Shown here: piece after piece, positions 44,498-55,123 of the stretch
Layout: every line of letters starts with the position of its first letter
How positions within the stretch are numbered: position 1 is the first letter of the stretch
Origin: Frateuria aurantia DSM 6220
GTDB lineage: Bacteria; Pseudomonadota; Gammaproteobacteria; Xanthomonadales; Rhodanobacteraceae
DNA length: 64,000 nt
NCBI RefSeq assembly: GCF_000242255.2
Contig: NC_017033.1
Coordinates: forward strand, 2,181,110-2,245,109
Direction: 5' to 3'
Translations under genes and position numbers: made by a program
The notes under the pieces: model-generated
Told to the model about the DNA's origin: nothing
What the model saw: only the letters and a program-made list of their open reading frames with translations
Databases searched by the model: none

Positions 44498-46462
44498 ATG
44501 AGCGCAAGCGACGACGCCGAACTGCTGGACGCCTTCCTCACCGAGGCGGGCGAGCTGGTGGAACAGCTGGGTGATCAGCTGATGGCACTGGAGTCGGATC
44601 CACGCGATCACGACACCTTGAATGCCGTGTTCCGCACCTTTCATACCGTGAAAGGCGGTGCCGGCTTTCTGTCGATCAAACCTCTGGTCGAGCTGTGTCA
44701 TACCGCCGAAAATCTGCTCAACCAGGCCCGCAATGCCAAGTTCGTGCTGAGTCCGGAGCAGATCGAACAGCTGTTCAAGACCAGTGACGTCGTCACCGCG
44801 ATGCTGGATGCAGTACGCGCCGGCCAGCCGGCCGAGCCGGCTCCGGCCGATCTGCTGGCCGGACTGGAATTGCCGTCGGCCGAAGCCGCGCCAAGTCCCG
44901 CGGCGCCACCGATAGCCAGCGAAACGACCCCTCCGCTCCCGAGCTCGCCAGCCCCCGCCGACATCGTTGCCGCGCCCAGCGCTTCAGCAACGGCGACGAC
45001 CGAGAGCGGCAGCATCAGCGACGACGAATTCGAAGCCTTGCTGGACCAGCTGTATGGCACGGGTCATGCCCCAGGCAGTACCGAGCCTGATCTGCAGGCT
45101 GTGGCGGAATCGGCGGCTTCGGCGGCTCCTGCGCCGGTGGCCCCCAGTGCAGACAAGACGGCCCCTTCGATGACGCCTGCGGCGGCCGACCCCGCAGCCC
45201 CGGTCGCCCCCGTCCCTGCACCCGTCCCGGTCGCCAGACCAGCGACTGCCGATACGGCCGCGGCCAAACCGGCCGCGGCCGTCGAACACACCATCCGCAT
45301 CGACACCGCCCGACTGGACAGTCTGATCAATCAGGCCGGCGAACTGGTACTGGTCCGCAACCGGCTGGCCAATACCGCATCGCATATTCACGACACCACC
45401 CTGGAACGGGTCGTCAATGAATTCGACCGGGTACTGAACGCACTGCAAGGCAGCGTCATGCTGCTGCGCATGCAGCCGGTCAGCCGCTTGTTCCAGCGTG
45501 TTCCACGGCAGTTGCGGGATCTCAGTCACCAGCTGGGCAAACAGGTCCGGCTGCAGGTCGAAGGCGAAGAAACCAATCTCGATCGCAGCCTGGTCGATGC
45601 CCTCGCCGATCCTCTGGTCCATCTGCTGCGCAATGCCGTGGATCACGGCATCGAGACCCCTGAAGTCCGTGCCGCCGCCGGCAAGCCGCCGGAAGGCACC
45701 ATCGAACTCAGCGCCGGCCAGCAGGGCGAGCGCATCGTCATCACCATTCGCGACGATGGCAAGGGCATGGATCCGGAGCTGCTGCGGCGCAAGGCGGTGG
45801 AGAAAGGTGTCGTCGATGCCGACCGTGCCGCACGCCTGAGCGAACAGGAATGCTACGAGCTGGTCTTCCAGGCCGGCTTCAGTACCCGTGACACGGTCTC
45901 CGAGGTCTCGGGGCGCGGCGTCGGCATGGACGTGGTCAAGACCCGCATCATCGAACTGGGCGGCACCCTGGCCATCCACTCGGAATTGGGCGTCGGCACC
46001 CGTATCACCTTGAGCCTGCCGCTGACCCTGGCCATCCTGCAGGTAATGATGGTGCAGATCGGCTCGCGTCTGCTGGCCTTGACCTTGTCCAATGTCAGCG
46101 AAGTCTTCGAGCTGGATCCCGAGCAGGTCAGCATGCTGGATGGCCGTGCGGTGATCGCCAACCATGGCACGGCGTTGCCGCTGTGCGATCTTTCCGATTG
46201 GCTCGAGACAGGCTCCGGCCAGGAGCTGCTGACCACCGTGGTCGTGGTCCAGATCGCCCATCAACGCCTGGGCGTGATGGTCGACCGGGTACTGGGCCGC
46301 GAAGAAGTCATGATCAAGCCGCTGAGCGGCCCCCTGCGACAACTGGCCGGACTGGCCGGCGCCACCATCACCGGCGACGGGCGAATCGCTCTGGTCCTCG
46401 ATATCGGCAATATCGCCAATCATCATCTGCATCACGTACCACCCTACAAGGTCAAGCACTGA
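44498..46462 (+). CDS. cheA: Chemotaxis histidine kinase CheA
   Basis: CheA phosphorylates CheY in response to receptors. The 654-residue protein has an HPt domain with H49 (FRTFHTVKGGAGFL), a long Ala/Pro-rich linker (about residues 110-260) with the acidic motif SDDEFEALLDQLYGTG, the dimerisation domain (LINQAGELVLVRNRLAN), the ATPase domain (LLRNAVDHGIE, DDGKGMDPELL, GRGVGMDVV) and a C-terminal CheW-like domain. A separate P2 CheY-binding domain is not obvious. It is followed directly by motC; no cheB lies between, unlike in Pseudomonas. Confidence 0.97.
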   Translation: MSASDDAELLDAFLTEAGELVEQLGDQLMALESDPRDHDTLNAVFRTFHTVKGGAGFLSIKPLVELCHTAENLLNQARNAKFVLSPEQIEQLFKTSDVVTAMLDAVRAGQPAEPAPADLLAGLELPSAEAAPSPAAPPIASETTPPLPSSPAPADIVAAPSASATATTESGSISDDEFEALLDQLYGTGHAPGSTEPDLQAVAESAASAAPAPVAPSADKTAPSMTPAAADPAAPVAPVPAPVPVARPATADTAAAKPAAAVEHTIRIDTARLDSLINQAGELVLVRNRLANTASHIHDTTLERVVNEFDRVLNALQGSVMLLRMQPVSRLFQRVPRQLRDLSHQLGKQVRLQVEGEETNLDRSLVDALADPLVHLLRNAVDHGIETPEVRAAAGKPPEGTIELSAGQQGERIVITIRDDGKGMDPELLRRKAVEKGVVDADRAARLSEQECYELVFQAGFSTRDTVSEVSGRGVGMDVVKTRIIELGGTLAIHSELGVGTRITLSLPLTLAILQVMMVQIGSRLLALTLSNVSEVFELDPEQVSMLDGRAVIANHGTALPLCDLSDWLETGSGQELLTTVVVVQIAHQRLGVMVDRVLGREEVMIKPLSGPLRQLAGLAGATITGDGRIALVLDIGNIANHHLHHVPPYKVKH

Positions 46463-47203
46463 ATGGATCTGCTCAGCATCATCGGCGCCATCCTCGCCGT
46501 CGCCGTCATTCTTGTCGGCACCGTTCTCAAAGGCAGCTCGATCTCGGCGCTGTGGAATCCCGCCGCTGTCGTCATCGTCTTTTTCGGCACCACCGCGGCC
46601 GTGATGGTCCAGACCCGCGGTGCGGTCCTCAAGCGTGCCATGAAAATCGTCGGCCAGGTCTTCAAGCCAGGCAATACGGATGTCCGCGATCTGATCAGCC
46701 GCATCGTCGGCTGGAGTGAACTGGCCCGCCGTCAGGGCCTGCTGGGCCTGGAAGCCAATATCGAAAGCGAGACCGACGAATTCGCCCGCAAAGGCCTGCA
46801 GCTGCTGGTCGACGGTACCGAACCGGCCGTATTGCGCGATATGCTGGAATCGCAGATCTATATCCAGGAACAAGCCGATCTGGCCGCCGCCAAGGTCTTT
46901 GAAAGCGCCGGCATCTATTCCCCGACCATGGGCATCATCGGCGCCGTGATGGGTCTGATGGCGGTGATGCAGAATCTCGCCGATCCCTCCAAGCTGGGAC
47001 ACGGCATCGCCGCCGCCTTCGTCGCCACCATCTATGGCGTGGCCCTGGCCAACCTGTTCATGCTGCCGATGTTCAACAAGCTCAAGAGCCTGATCCAGCA
47101 GCGCCAGCAACATCATGAGCTGCTGATCGAAGGTCTGGTCGCCATCGCCAATGGCGACAATCCCCGCCTGATCGAAAGCAAGCTGCAGGGTTTCATCGTA
47201 TGA
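46463..47203 (+). CDS. motC: Flagellar stator protein MotC (MotA family)
   Basis: This is the proton-channel stator subunit paired with the next gene. The 246-residue length and position after cheA match the MotC branch of the MotA family. It has four membrane helices (about residues 3-22, 33-50, 152-175 and 185-208), with GIYSPTMGIIGAVMGLMAVM in the third. The cytoplasmic loop (about residues 52-150) carries the charged residues that meet FliG. Confidence 0.94.
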   Translation: MDLLSIIGAILAVAVILVGTVLKGSSISALWNPAAVVIVFFGTTAAVMVQTRGAVLKRAMKIVGQVFKPGNTDVRDLISRIVGWSELARRQGLLGLEANIESETDEFARKGLQLLVDGTEPAVLRDMLESQIYIQEQADLAAAKVFESAGIYSPTMGIIGAVMGLMAVMQNLADPSKLGHGIAAAFVATIYGVALANLFMLPMFNKLKSLIQQRQQHHELLIEGLVAIANGDNPRLIESKLQGFIV

Positions 47204-48315
47204 AGCGCCAGCATCACGAAGAACATGCCAACCATGAGGCCTGGGCTATCCCCTACGCCGACCTGCTGACCCTGCTGCTGGCCCTTTTCGTCGTGATGTA
47301 TGCCGTCTCGGTCGTCAATACGGGCAAGTACAAGGTCATGTCCGAATCGATGTACGAGGCGTTCAACGGCACGCCTCGCAACATTGTGATGATCGCGCCA
47401 CCCAAGGATCAGGGCCACGACAATTCGCAGCAGATTCCAACCCTTAACCTGCCGCGCCCGATGGTCACCGCGCCGCCCATCACGCCGCTGAAGGTCAACC
47501 GGGTCAATCCGATCAAGATGTCGCCGTACAATTCACTGTACCCGATTCCCTTGCACAGTCTTACCGATATAGCCGAGAAGGTTCGTCGTTCGGTCCAGCC
47601 CCTGATCGACAAGAAGCTGATCATTGTCCGCAAGGTGCAGAACTGGCTGGAAATCGAGATCCGTTCGGACATCCTATATCCCAGCGGCCGCGCATCCCTG
47701 TCTCCGACGGCCGACAGCACCCTGACCAAGCTCGCCCAGGTCCTGTCGGGCTTCGACAATGCCCTGAGGATCGAAGGCTATACCGACAACATGCCGATCG
47801 ATACCAGCATCTATCCATCCAACTGGGAGCTTTCGGCTGCCCGTTCCGCCAGCGTCGCCCGTCTGTTCGCGGCCAATGGCGTCAGCCCGGAACGCATGAG
47901 CATACTCGGCTGGGGCGAATACCACCCCAATGCCGACAACTCCACCGCGGCAGGACGCAACCTCAACCGCCGGGTGGTCATCGTGGTGCTCAGTGATCCC
48001 GGCACTCGCGCGTCGAACCTTCAAAATGCATTGGCAGGCGGTGAAGCCCCGCCACAGACCCCGACGGCACCTCCGACCGCACCAGCGGCTTCGATCCGCA
48101 AGGATCCGCGGCCAGCGGGCAAAAAAACCGCCGACGGCACGATCGGCACCCACAGCGATGCCCACTCCCACAACGAGCGCGGGATGAAGCAAGAACCGTC
48201 CACGGCAACCGCCACGCCCTCGACCACAAGCCAGCCGGCCAGGTCAGACACCACGATCCGCATCAAGGCCACGCTGCAGATGCCTGCCGCGGCCACCACC
48301 GGAGTCAGGAACTGA
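47200..48315 (+). CDS. motD: Flagellar stator protein MotD (MotB family)
   Basis: MotD anchors the stator to peptidoglycan and carries the proton site. The 371-residue protein has one membrane helix (YADLLTLLLALFVVMYAVSV) with the proton-binding aspartate D21. An OmpA-like domain spans about residues 140-265 (LEIEIRSDILYPSGRASLSP; LRIEGYTDNMPI; NWELSAARSASVARLF). A Pro/Ala/Thr-rich tail of about 100 residues follows, longer than usual for MotB. It overlaps motC and cheW. Confidence 0.94.
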   Translation: MKRQHHEEHANHEAWAIPYADLLTLLLALFVVMYAVSVVNTGKYKVMSESMYEAFNGTPRNIVMIAPPKDQGHDNSQQIPTLNLPRPMVTAPPITPLKVNRVNPIKMSPYNSLYPIPLHSLTDIAEKVRRSVQPLIDKKLIIVRKVQNWLEIEIRSDILYPSGRASLSPTADSTLTKLAQVLSGFDNALRIEGYTDNMPIDTSIYPSNWELSAARSASVARLFAANGVSPERMSILGWGEYHPNADNSTAAGRNLNRRVVIVVLSDPGTRASNLQNALAGGEAPPQTPTAPPTAPAASIRKDPRPAGKKTADGTIGTHSDAHSHNERGMKQEPSTATATPSTTSQPARSDTTIRIKATLQMPAAATTGVRN

Positions 48316-48785
48316 TGGCGACCCTGCCTGGTGACGCAGGTTGGCTTGATGTCATCCTGGGCGAACAGCACTATGCCCTGCCCTTGCAGCAGGTACAGGA
48401 GGTGATCCGCGAAGCGGACATCACCCCGGTCCCGGGTGCTGCCAGGGCCATCATCGGCGTGATCCACCTGCGTGGCGATATCATCACGATTATCGATATG
48501 CGCGAGCGGCTGGGGCTTCCGCCGCATCCCGACGGCCCGAAAGGTCCATCCAGTCGCCGACTGGTCATCGTGCATGACGGCACGGACCTTGTCGGGGTCC
48601 GCGTCGATGATGTCGGTGCGGTGCTGAATCTCGAGGCCGATGCCCGCCAGCCGCTGCCGGAAGGCCGTCCGCAACGCGACAGTGATCCGGTGATGGCCGC
48701 CGTCCCCGCAGCGGACGGCTTCATCGCGCTGATCGACCCGCAACGACTGTGCCAGATCACGGTTACGGAAACCAGCAAACCATGA
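48315..48785 (+). CDS. cheW: Chemotaxis coupling protein CheW
   Basis: CheW links receptors to CheA. The 156-residue protein has the single CheW fold: LDVILGEQHYALPLQQVQEV, IIGVIHLRGDIITIIDMRER and RLVIVHDGTDLVGVRVDDVG. It starts on the last base of the motD stop region and overlaps the next gene. Confidence 0.95.
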   Translation: MATLPGDAGWLDVILGEQHYALPLQQVQEVIREADITPVPGAARAIIGVIHLRGDIITIIDMRERLGLPPHPDGPKGPSSRRLVIVHDGTDLVGVRVDDVGAVLNLEADARQPLPEGRPQRDSDPVMAAVPAADGFIALIDPQRLCQITVTETSKP

Positions 48786-49213
48786 ACCTCCAGCCACTTC
48801 TGCTCGCCGCCATGGCGCTGCTGACCTGCATCTCGATCATCGTGCTGATTCTCAATCTGGTCGCATGGCGCCAGAGTCGGCAATTGCTGGACCGTCTCGC
48901 CGAACAGCCCGCCGGGCCACCGGCCGAGACCGCAGGCCATCATCAGATCAATGACATGCCGGTGTCCTTGCTGGTCAGTACCCTCAACCGACTCGAGCGC
49001 CGCCTGATCCAGTTGGAAGAAAGCCTGAAGGAACGGCCCGCTTCTAGACCGTCACCGGCACCGGCCTTCAACCCGGACCCGGAAACCGATCCGCGTTACG
49101 ATCGGGCGCAGCAGTTGATCCAGGCATCCCAGAGTGCGGAGCAGGTGGCACGGGGTTCGGGACTCACCTTGTACGAGGCCGAGCTGCTGCTGCGCATCCA
49201 TCGCGGCCAGTAG
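48782..49213 (+). CDS. DUF2802-type membrane protein at the end of the chemotaxis operon
   Basis: The 143-residue protein has an N-terminal membrane helix (LLLAAMALLTCISIIVLILN, about residues 6-27), a coiled-coil segment (LNRLERRLIQLEESLKE) and a C-terminal helix-turn-helix-like stretch (YDRAQQLIQASQSAEQVARG followed by LYEAELLLRIHRG). Proteins of this DUF2802 type follow cheW in many polar-flagellum clusters. Their function is unknown; the C-terminus hints at DNA or protein binding. It ends 15 bases before the convergent proA stop. Confidence 0.75.
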   Translation: MNLQPLLLAAMALLTCISIIVLILNLVAWRQSRQLLDRLAEQPAGPPAETAGHHQINDMPVSLLVSTLNRLERRLIQLEESLKERPASRPSPAPAFNPDPETDPRYDRAQQLIQASQSAEQVARGSGLTLYEAELLLRIHRGQ

Positions 49214-49228
49214 CCGGCCGAGCCGGGA

Positions 49229-50488
49229 TCAGGCATCCACCGGATGCCGGGTCTGGCCGGTACCCTGCACCACATAACGCTCGATGGTCAGCGATTCGGC
49301 CCCCATGGGGCCGTAGGCATGCAGGCGGGTGGTCGAGATGCCGATTTCGGCGCCGAGACCCAGCTCGCCACCGTCGGAGAAGCGCGAAGACGCGTTCACC
49401 ATCACCACCGCCGAGCGCAAGCCGGCGATAAAGCGCTCGATCGATACCGGGTTCCGGCTCGCGATGACCTCGGTATGGTCCGAGCCATGGCGCCGGATAT
49501 GTTCGATCGCCGCATCGACACCTTCGACGACACGAATCGCGATGATCAGGTCCAGATATTCGGCGGCATAATCCGCCTCGGTCGCCTCTTCCAGCACCGG
49601 CACCAGCGCTCGGCTGGCGACATCGCCGCGCATGCGCACCCCGCGCGCCTGCAGTGCCGCCGCCGCCTTCGGCAGGAATTCAGGCGCCACCCGGGCATCC
49701 ACCAACAAGGTTTCCAGCGCGTTGCACACTCCGGGCCGGGAGGTCTTGCCATCGATCAGCAGATCCAGGGCCAGCCTCTGGTCGGCATCGGCATCGACAA
49801 ACAGATGGCAGACGCCCTTGTAATGCTTGATCACCGGCACCCGCGCATGTTCGGCCACGAAACGGATCAGGCCTTCACCACCCCGCGGTATCGCCAGATC
49901 GACGATATCCACCAGCTGCAGCAGCTCCAGCATCGTCTCCCGACGCAGGTCCTCGATCAGGAGGATCGCCTGCGGATCCAATCCCTGCGCCTGCAGCGCC
50001 TGGCCCAGTGCAAGGGCGATGGCCGTATTGGAGTGCACGGCCTCCGAGCCACCGCGAAGGATCACCCCGTTGCCCGCATACAGGCACAAGGCCGCCGCAT
50101 CGGCGGTGACGTTCGGCCGGGCTTCGTAAATCATCGCGATCACCCCCAGCGGCACCCGTTGGCGCTCGATGCGCAAGCCATCGGCTCGCTGTTCACGGCG
50201 GGTGACCTGACCGACCGGATCTTCCAGACTGGCCACATGCCGCACCGCCGCCGCGATGGCCTGCAAGCGCTCAGGATCCAGCCGCAGCCGGTCCAGCATC
50301 GCCCCGGCCGTGCCTTTGGCCATCGCTGCCTGCATATCACTGGCATTGGCCTGCAGGATGTCGCCCTGCCGAAACAGCAACTGGTCAGCCATGGCGTGCA
50401 GCAGTCGCCGCTTCGCAGCCGTATCCAGCGCCGCCATGGTCCTTGAAGCCTGCACGCAGGCCAGCGCCTGCTCCCTGAGAATGCTCAT
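49229..50488 (-). CDS. proA: Gamma-glutamyl phosphate reductase ProA
   Basis: ProA reduces gamma-glutamyl phosphate with NADPH in proline synthesis. The 419-residue protein has [20 protein letters not shown], the catalytic cysteine C255 ([13 protein letters not shown]) and [20 protein letters not shown]. The start at 50488 overlaps the proB stop and has GGGAG 7 bases upstream; an ATG two codons earlier is too close to it. It is the last gene of the arg/pro cluster. Confidence 0.96.
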   Translation of the reverse strand: MSILREQALACVQASRTMAALDTAAKRRLLHAMADQLLFRQGDILQANASDMQAAMAKGTAGAMLDRLRLDPERLQAIAAAVRHVASLEDPVGQVTRREQRADGLRIERQRVPLGVIAMIYEARPNVTADAAALCLYAGNGVILRGGSEAVHSNTAIALALGQALQAQGLDPQAILLIEDLRRETMLELLQLVDIVDLAIPRGGEGLIRFVAEHARVPVIKHYKGVCHLFVDADADQRLALDLLIDGKTSRPGVCNALETLLVDARVAPEFLPKAAAALQARGVRMRGDVASRALVPVLEEATEADYAAEYLDLIIAIRVVEGVDAAIEHIRRHGSDHTEVIASRNPVSIERFIAGLRSAVVMVNASSRFSDGGELGLGAEIGISTTRLHAYGPMGAESLTIERYVVQGTGQTRHPVDA

Positions 50489-51654
50489 CACCATGCTCCC
50501 GCCAACAGCCTGTCCAGCACCACCAGGTCATCCCGATGAATCACTTCGGTGCCGTGGCTGTAACCCAGGACCCGCTCGATGTCGCGACTGTGCTGACCGG
50601 CCAGACAACGGACCTCCGCGGCACCGTACTGACACAGACCCTGCCCGAGCAACAGTCCATCGGCAGTATATACCGCCACCATATCACCGCGCCGGAACTC
50701 ACCATCCACCTGCACGATCCCGCCCGGCAGCAGCGAAGCCCGGCGATCGCTCAAGGCATGCCGGGCCCCTTCGTCAATACGGATGCCGCCGGCCACGGCA
50801 GGCAGATGACGCAGCCAGTGCTTGCGGGCATGCAGACGCTGTTCGGCCGTCGCATGGAACCAGGTGCCATGCAGCTCGCCGTGCCCGAGGGCCGCCACGG
50901 TCGCGGCCGAGCGGCCATCAAACAGGGCGGTGGGAATGCCGCGCCCGGCGGCCGTGACTGCTGCCTTCAACTTGGTGCGCATGCCGCCGGTCCCGACCAC
51001 GCTGCCGCTGCCGCCGGCCATGGCCATGATCTCCGGGGTCACCTGCGATACCTGCCGGATCGGGGTGGCGGCCGCATCGATCCTGGGATCGCCGGTATAC
51101 AAGGCATCGATGTCCGAGGCGATCAGCAGCACATCGGCTTCGATCAGACTGGCCACGATCGCTGCCAGATTGTCGTTGTCACCCAGCTTGAGCTCGTCGA
51201 CCGCGACCGTGTCGTTTTCGTTGACCACAGCCAGCACATCCAGTGCCAGCAACTCGCGCAGAGTCGCCCGCGCGTTCAGGTAACGGCGACGATGGCGGAT
51301 ATCGTCATGGCTCAGCAAGACCTGGGCCACCGGCCGCGCCGAAAGCCTGCGCCACATCTCCAGCACGGGCACCTGACCCATGGCCGCCAGGGCCTGTCGC
51401 GCGGCCAGCCCACCCCCGGTCGCCTTCAGCGCATGTTGCCGCAGTACCGCGCGGCCCGCGGCGACGGCACCCGAGGAGACCAGCACGACCTCTCGACCTT
51501 GATCGACGCTGTGCTGGACAAAAGCCGCCAGCGGGCCGGCATGGCGGTCATCCAGGCCACCACCTTCGGCCGCCAGCAGATTGCTGCCGACCTTGAGTAC
51601 CGCACGGCGCCAGACCGGTATCCGGAATGGCGGCAAGGACGCGGCAGAAGACAT
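50488..51654 (-). CDS. proB: Glutamate 5-kinase ProB
   Basis: ProB phosphorylates glutamate, the first step to proline. The 388-residue protein has the amino-acid kinase domain ([45 protein letters not shown]) and a C-terminal PUA domain (about residues 290-385). The ATG at 51654 has GGAG 7 bases upstream; a TTG six codons earlier is less likely. proB-proA after argH is the usual Xanthomonas order. Confidence 0.95.
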   Translation of the reverse strand: MSSAASLPPFRIPVWRRAVLKVGSNLLAAEGGGLDDRHAGPLAAFVQHSVDQGREVVLVSSGAVAAGRAVLRQHALKATGGGLAARQALAAMGQVPVLEMWRRLSARPVAQVLLSHDDIRHRRRYLNARATLRELLALDVLAVVNENDTVAVDELKLGDNDNLAAIVASLIEADVLLIASDIDALYTGDPRIDAAATPIRQVSQVTPEIMAMAGGSGSVVGTGGMRTKLKAAVTAAGRGIPTALFDGRSAATVAALGHGELHGTWFHATAEQRLHARKHWLRHLPAVAGGIRIDEGARHALSDRRASLLPGGIVQVDGEFRRGDMVAVYTADGLLLGQGLCQYGAAEVRCLAGQHSRDIERVLGYSHGTEVIHRDDLVVLDRLLAGAW

Positions 51655-51673
51655 GGCAGGCTCCTCGATCAAT

Positions 51674-51687
51674 CCCGGACGTCCGGG
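51674..51687. other. 14-bp palindrome before proB
   Basis: CCCGGACGTCCGGG is a perfect 14-bp palindrome 20 bases upstream of the proB start, in the 71-base gap after argH. It could be an operator, but the GC-rich sequence makes chance likely. Confidence 0.3.
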
Positions 51688-51725
51688 TGCTCAAGCATAC
51701 GCGACGATACGGCGGCAGGCATCAC

Positions 51726-53021
51726 TCAGCCGCTCAAGGCCGCCAGGCGCTCCCTCAACACCTGCAGGCGCAGATCGGCCGCCGCACCGGCCGAAACCCG
51801 ACTGGCCAGGCTGGCCTCGGGCGTCCGCCCGGCACCGGCACTGGCCGCCGCCTCGCCCGCCGCACGGTAGGCATCGCGGAATGGCACTCCGGCCGCCGCC
51901 TGCTCGATGGCGACATCGGTGGCATACATTGCCGGCTCGATCGCCGCCCGCATGGCCGCTTCGTTCCAGGTCAGCTTCGACAGCAGTTCCGGCACCAGTT
52001 CCAGCGCCATCAGACCATGGCTGACGCCACGTACAAGAGCGCCCTTGGAGAACTGCAGATCACGCTGGTAACCGCTGGGCAGAGACAACAGCTGCTCGAT
52101 CTCGGTGCGGGCGGCGGCTACCGGGGCATAGCTGGCACGGAGCAGCTCGACCACATCGGGGTTGCGCTTGTTGGGCATGATCGAGCTGCCGGTGGTGTAC
52201 TCGGCCGGCAGATGCACGAAATCGAACTCCGCGGTCGTGAACAGGGACAGATCCCAGGCCAGTCGGCGCAGGTCCAGCATTGCCGAACACAAGGCTTCCA
52301 ATGCCGCCATCTCGAATTTTCCGCGCGAGAGCTGGGCATAGATCGGAGACAGCTGCATGCGCTGGAAGCCGAGCCGGCCCGTGGTGTGATCGCGATCCAG
52401 CGGCAGATTGACGCCGTAGCCCGCGGCCGTTCCCAACGGGTTGGCATCGATCCAGGCCGCGGTATGCGCCGCGCGCTCGGCATTGTCGATAAAGCCCTCG
52501 GCAAAACCGGCAAACCACATCGGCGTGGACGACACCACCGCGCGCTGCAAATGGGTATAACCCGGCAAGGGCAGTGTCTCGGTGGCGGCACGCTGCAGAG
52601 CGACTTCGGCGATCTGCCGGCACAGGCTGGCCAGATACTGCAGCCGTTCCTTCAGCCACAATCGGGTGGCGACCAGAATCTGGTCGTTGCGACTGCGGCC
52701 GGTATGCACCCGCCGGCCGGCGTCGCCAAGACGTTCGGTCAGACGCGCCTCGATCGCGGAGTGGCCGTCTTCATAACGCTCGTCCAGCACAAAGTGCCCT
52801 TCCCGGAAGTCGGCGGCGAGCTGCTCAAGTTCGCGCTTGAGCGCTTCGGCCTCTTCGGCGCTGACCACGCCGATATGGGCGAGACCCTCCACATGGGCCT
52901 GACTGGCCGTGATGTCATGCAGCAGAAATTCGCGATCCAGGCGCACATCTTCGCCGGCCAGGAAATCCATGATACGGGCGTTGGTCGCCACCCCGGCTTT
53001 CTGCCAAAGCAATTGGGACAT
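51726..53021 (-). CDS. argH: Argininosuccinate lyase ArgH
   Basis: ArgH splits argininosuccinate into arginine and fumarate. The 431-residue protein has [10 protein letters not shown], the superfamily signature [12 protein letters not shown] and a helical C-terminus. The start at 53021 is the ATG overlapping the stop of the nucleoside permease-like gene; the frame is open further upstream but overlaps that gene. Confidence 0.96.
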   Translation of the reverse strand: MSQLLWQKAGVATNARIMDFLAGEDVRLDREFLLHDITASQAHVEGLAHIGVVSAEEAEALKRELEQLAADFREGHFVLDERYEDGHSAIEARLTERLGDAGRRVHTGRSRNDQILVATRLWLKERLQYLASLCRQIAEVALQRAATETLPLPGYTHLQRAVVSSTPMWFAGFAEGFIDNAERAAHTAAWIDANPLGTAAGYGVNLPLDRDHTTGRLGFQRMQLSPIYAQLSRGKFEMAALEALCSAMLDLRRLAWDLSLFTTAEFDFVHLPAEYTTGSSIMPNKRNPDVVELLRASYAPVAAARTEIEQLLSLPSGYQRDLQFSKGALVRGVSHGLMALELVPELLSKLTWNEAAMRAAIEPAMYATDVAIEQAAAGVPFRDAYRAAGEAAASAGAGRTPEASLASRVSAGAAADLRLQVLRERLAALSG

Positions 53022-54163
53022 TAGTCGATACTCTGTGTGAAACGTGATTCGGGGCCGGCGGCATAACGGCAATAGGCCGTGTTCTCGGCATGGACCGGCC
53101 CACCGGGCGGCGCGGCGCGGTAACGGCCCCAATGCTGCAGCAGTTCGTGCAGCACCGGACTGGCCGCTGCCCAGGCCGCTTCGAAGGTAGCCGGATCGCT
53201 GTGTTCCATGGTGATGCTGGCCAGAGGCGTGACACCGGGAGGCGGCATGCTGTAATTGGACGCTGCCCGCGCGATCATCACCCGTCCCAGATCGACCCGA
53301 TGCATGGCCTGCAGGCGATTGAGCGCCTCCATCATGCCGGAGTCTTCCATCTCGGTCATCACGAATTGACCATGTCCACCGGTCCACAACTTCACCCAGT
53401 CATTGGCGAACCGGTTCATCAGCTGGCCATGCCAGAAATAATCGCTGGCAAAGCTGTCGCCCTGCAGCACAAAAGGCGGGCGCTGGGCATTGGGATAGCC
53501 CTTCCACGCCTGGCGGATCACCGCCATCCCTTCCGTATCGGGCAGCTTCGCACGCTCGCGGCTGATGCCGAACGCCCAGCGGCTGAGACTGGCATTGAGC
53601 GGATAGCAGTCAGGTACGGGCGGCTGCGCGGGCAGCTTGCCCGGCCCGGCCGTGCCTTCGGCAAAGAAGCCCGTTGACCAGGTCGCTGGCGCTTCGCGCG
53701 GATCGATCATCCGCGAAACATCATTGATCGCGTAACGGGCCCAGGCCACCGAACCGATCGAGGCATCTTCCGGGTCGACACCGGCGATGCCGTTGATGAT
53801 CCAGTAGGCATGGCTGAGATCAAAACGCGGATCCAGGCCCAGGGCCATCAGCGAGGCGCCGGCATTGACCAGGGTCATGCCGCTGACCACCCCCAGCACG
53901 TCGTGCGAGGCATTGCTGCGCAAGGAGTGCACGCCGCCGGGAAACGGCAGCACCTGATCCAGGTGTTCGTGCTCGACCCAGGGCTGGAACTCGCCCGGCC
54001 GGTCACCGGTATCGGCGCCCAGTTCGAAGGTGGTGACGATCACCACCTTGATCGGCCACGGCTTCTGCACCGATGCCGTCGGGAGCGTTCCGGCGCGGGA
54101 TGCAACCCATGCCTGCCCGGCGGCCAGCGCCACGGCAGCAGCCAGTTTCAGGACGGGCTTCAT
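53021..54163 (-). CDS. Purine nucleoside permease (NUP) family protein
   Basis: The 380-residue protein resembles the NUP family, named for a fungal purine nucleoside permease and related in fold to nucleoside phosphorylases. A signal peptide is predicted at the start ([20 protein letters not shown]), so the product is probably periplasmic or secreted. Family-like stretches are [60 protein letters not shown] and [13 protein letters not shown]. It overlaps argC by four bases and argH by one, so it is translated within the arg cluster, which is unusual. Confidence 0.8.
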   Translation of the reverse strand: MKPVLKLAAAVALAAGQAWVASRAGTLPTASVQKPWPIKVVIVTTFELGADTGDRPGEFQPWVEHEHLDQVLPFPGGVHSLRSNASHDVLGVVSGMTLVNAGASLMALGLDPRFDLSHAYWIINGIAGVDPEDASIGSVAWARYAINDVSRMIDPREAPATWSTGFFAEGTAGPGKLPAQPPVPDCYPLNASLSRWAFGISRERAKLPDTEGMAVIRQAWKGYPNAQRPPFVLQGDSFASDYFWHGQLMNRFANDWVKLWTGGHGQFVMTEMEDSGMMEALNRLQAMHRVDLGRVMIARAASNYSMPPPGVTPLASITMEHSDPATFEAAWAAASPVLHELLQHWGRYRAAPPGGPVHAENTAYCRYAAGPESRFTQSID

Positions 54164-55119
54164 GCCACCGGTCCTGCCATCGGAATTGCCGTATATTCGT
54201 CCAGACCGATAGCACGATTGATGTTCTGGATCGCCTGACTGGCCGCCCCCTTCAGCAAGTTGTCCAGGGTCGCAACCACCACGACCCGGCGACCATCGGC
54301 CGAGACCGCAAAACCGCCGATTTCGACCTCATGCCGGTGTGCGATACGGCTGACCCACGGTGCTTCGTCAACCACCTGCACCAGAGACTCCGCATCGTAA
54401 GCCGAACGATAGCGCAGCAGGACCTGGTCGCGGCTGATCGGCTTGCTGACATAGAGATTGGTGGTCACCGTCAGGCCCCTGAAATGGGGGGCAACATGCG
54501 GCATGAATTCCACCGGCAGGCCCAGATGGCGCGAAGCCTCCTTCTCGTGCATATGACCGGTCAAGGCATACGGCATCAGGTTGTCGCGCAGCTTGTCCGG
54601 GTCATTGCGATCCGAAGGGGTGGTACCTGCACCGGAATAGCCGGACACGCCGAAACATACCGGCGGAGCCGCCAGCAGATCCTTCAGCGGGGCGATCGAG
54701 AGCTGGATAGCCGTGGCATAGCAACCGGGATTGCTGATCCGTTTTTCGCCCCGCCAGCGGTTCCGATACAGCTCGGGCAGGCCGTAATACCAGCGATCGT
54801 CGAAGCGGTAATCCGCCGACAGATCGACGATCAGCGTATCCGGAGCCCTGGCCTCGATCGCCGCCACAAAGGGCTCCGCCTTCTGATTGGGAAGGGCCAG
54901 AATCACGATGTCGGCGCCCTTGGCCGCCACCTCCCCGGGGCTCAGGCTTTCATAGCGCAGCTCGCCCTGCCAGGCCGGATTGTGCGCCCGCAGCAGTTCG
55001 CCGGCCAGTTCACGGGAGGAGACAAAGCTCAACTCCAGCGCCGGATGGCCGGCAATCAGCCGGATCAGTTCGCTGCCGGTATGTCCGCGCGCACCGACAA
55101 TGCCAATGCTTTTTCCCAT
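54160..55119 (-). CDS. argC: N-acetyl-gamma-glutamyl-phosphate reductase ArgC
   Basis: ArgC reduces N-acetylglutamyl phosphate to the semialdehyde. The 319-residue protein has an NAD(P)-binding start ([17 protein letters not shown]), the catalytic cysteine C133 ([12 protein letters not shown]) and HRHEVEIGG. It is the short ArgC type. It is four bases after the GNAT gene and overlaps the nucleoside permease-like gene. Confidence 0.96.
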   Translation of the reverse strand: MGKSIGIVGARGHTGSELIRLIAGHPALELSFVSSRELAGELLRAHNPAWQGELRYESLSPGEVAAKGADIVILALPNQKAEPFVAAIEARAPDTLIVDLSADYRFDDRWYYGLPELYRNRWRGEKRISNPGCYATAIQLSIAPLKDLLAAPPVCFGVSGYSGAGTTPSDRNDPDKLRDNLMPYALTGHMHEKEASRHLGLPVEFMPHVAPHFRGLTVTTNLYVSKPISRDQVLLRYRSAYDAESLVQVVDEAPWVSRIAHRHEVEIGGFAVSADGRRVVVVATLDNLLKGAASQAIQNINRAIGLDEYTAIPMAGPVA

Positions 55120-55123
55120 GCGC

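Noticed and set aside
44984-47116. 710-codon minus-strand frame opposite cheA and motC
   Set aside because: Antisense shadow crossing two well-supported genes.
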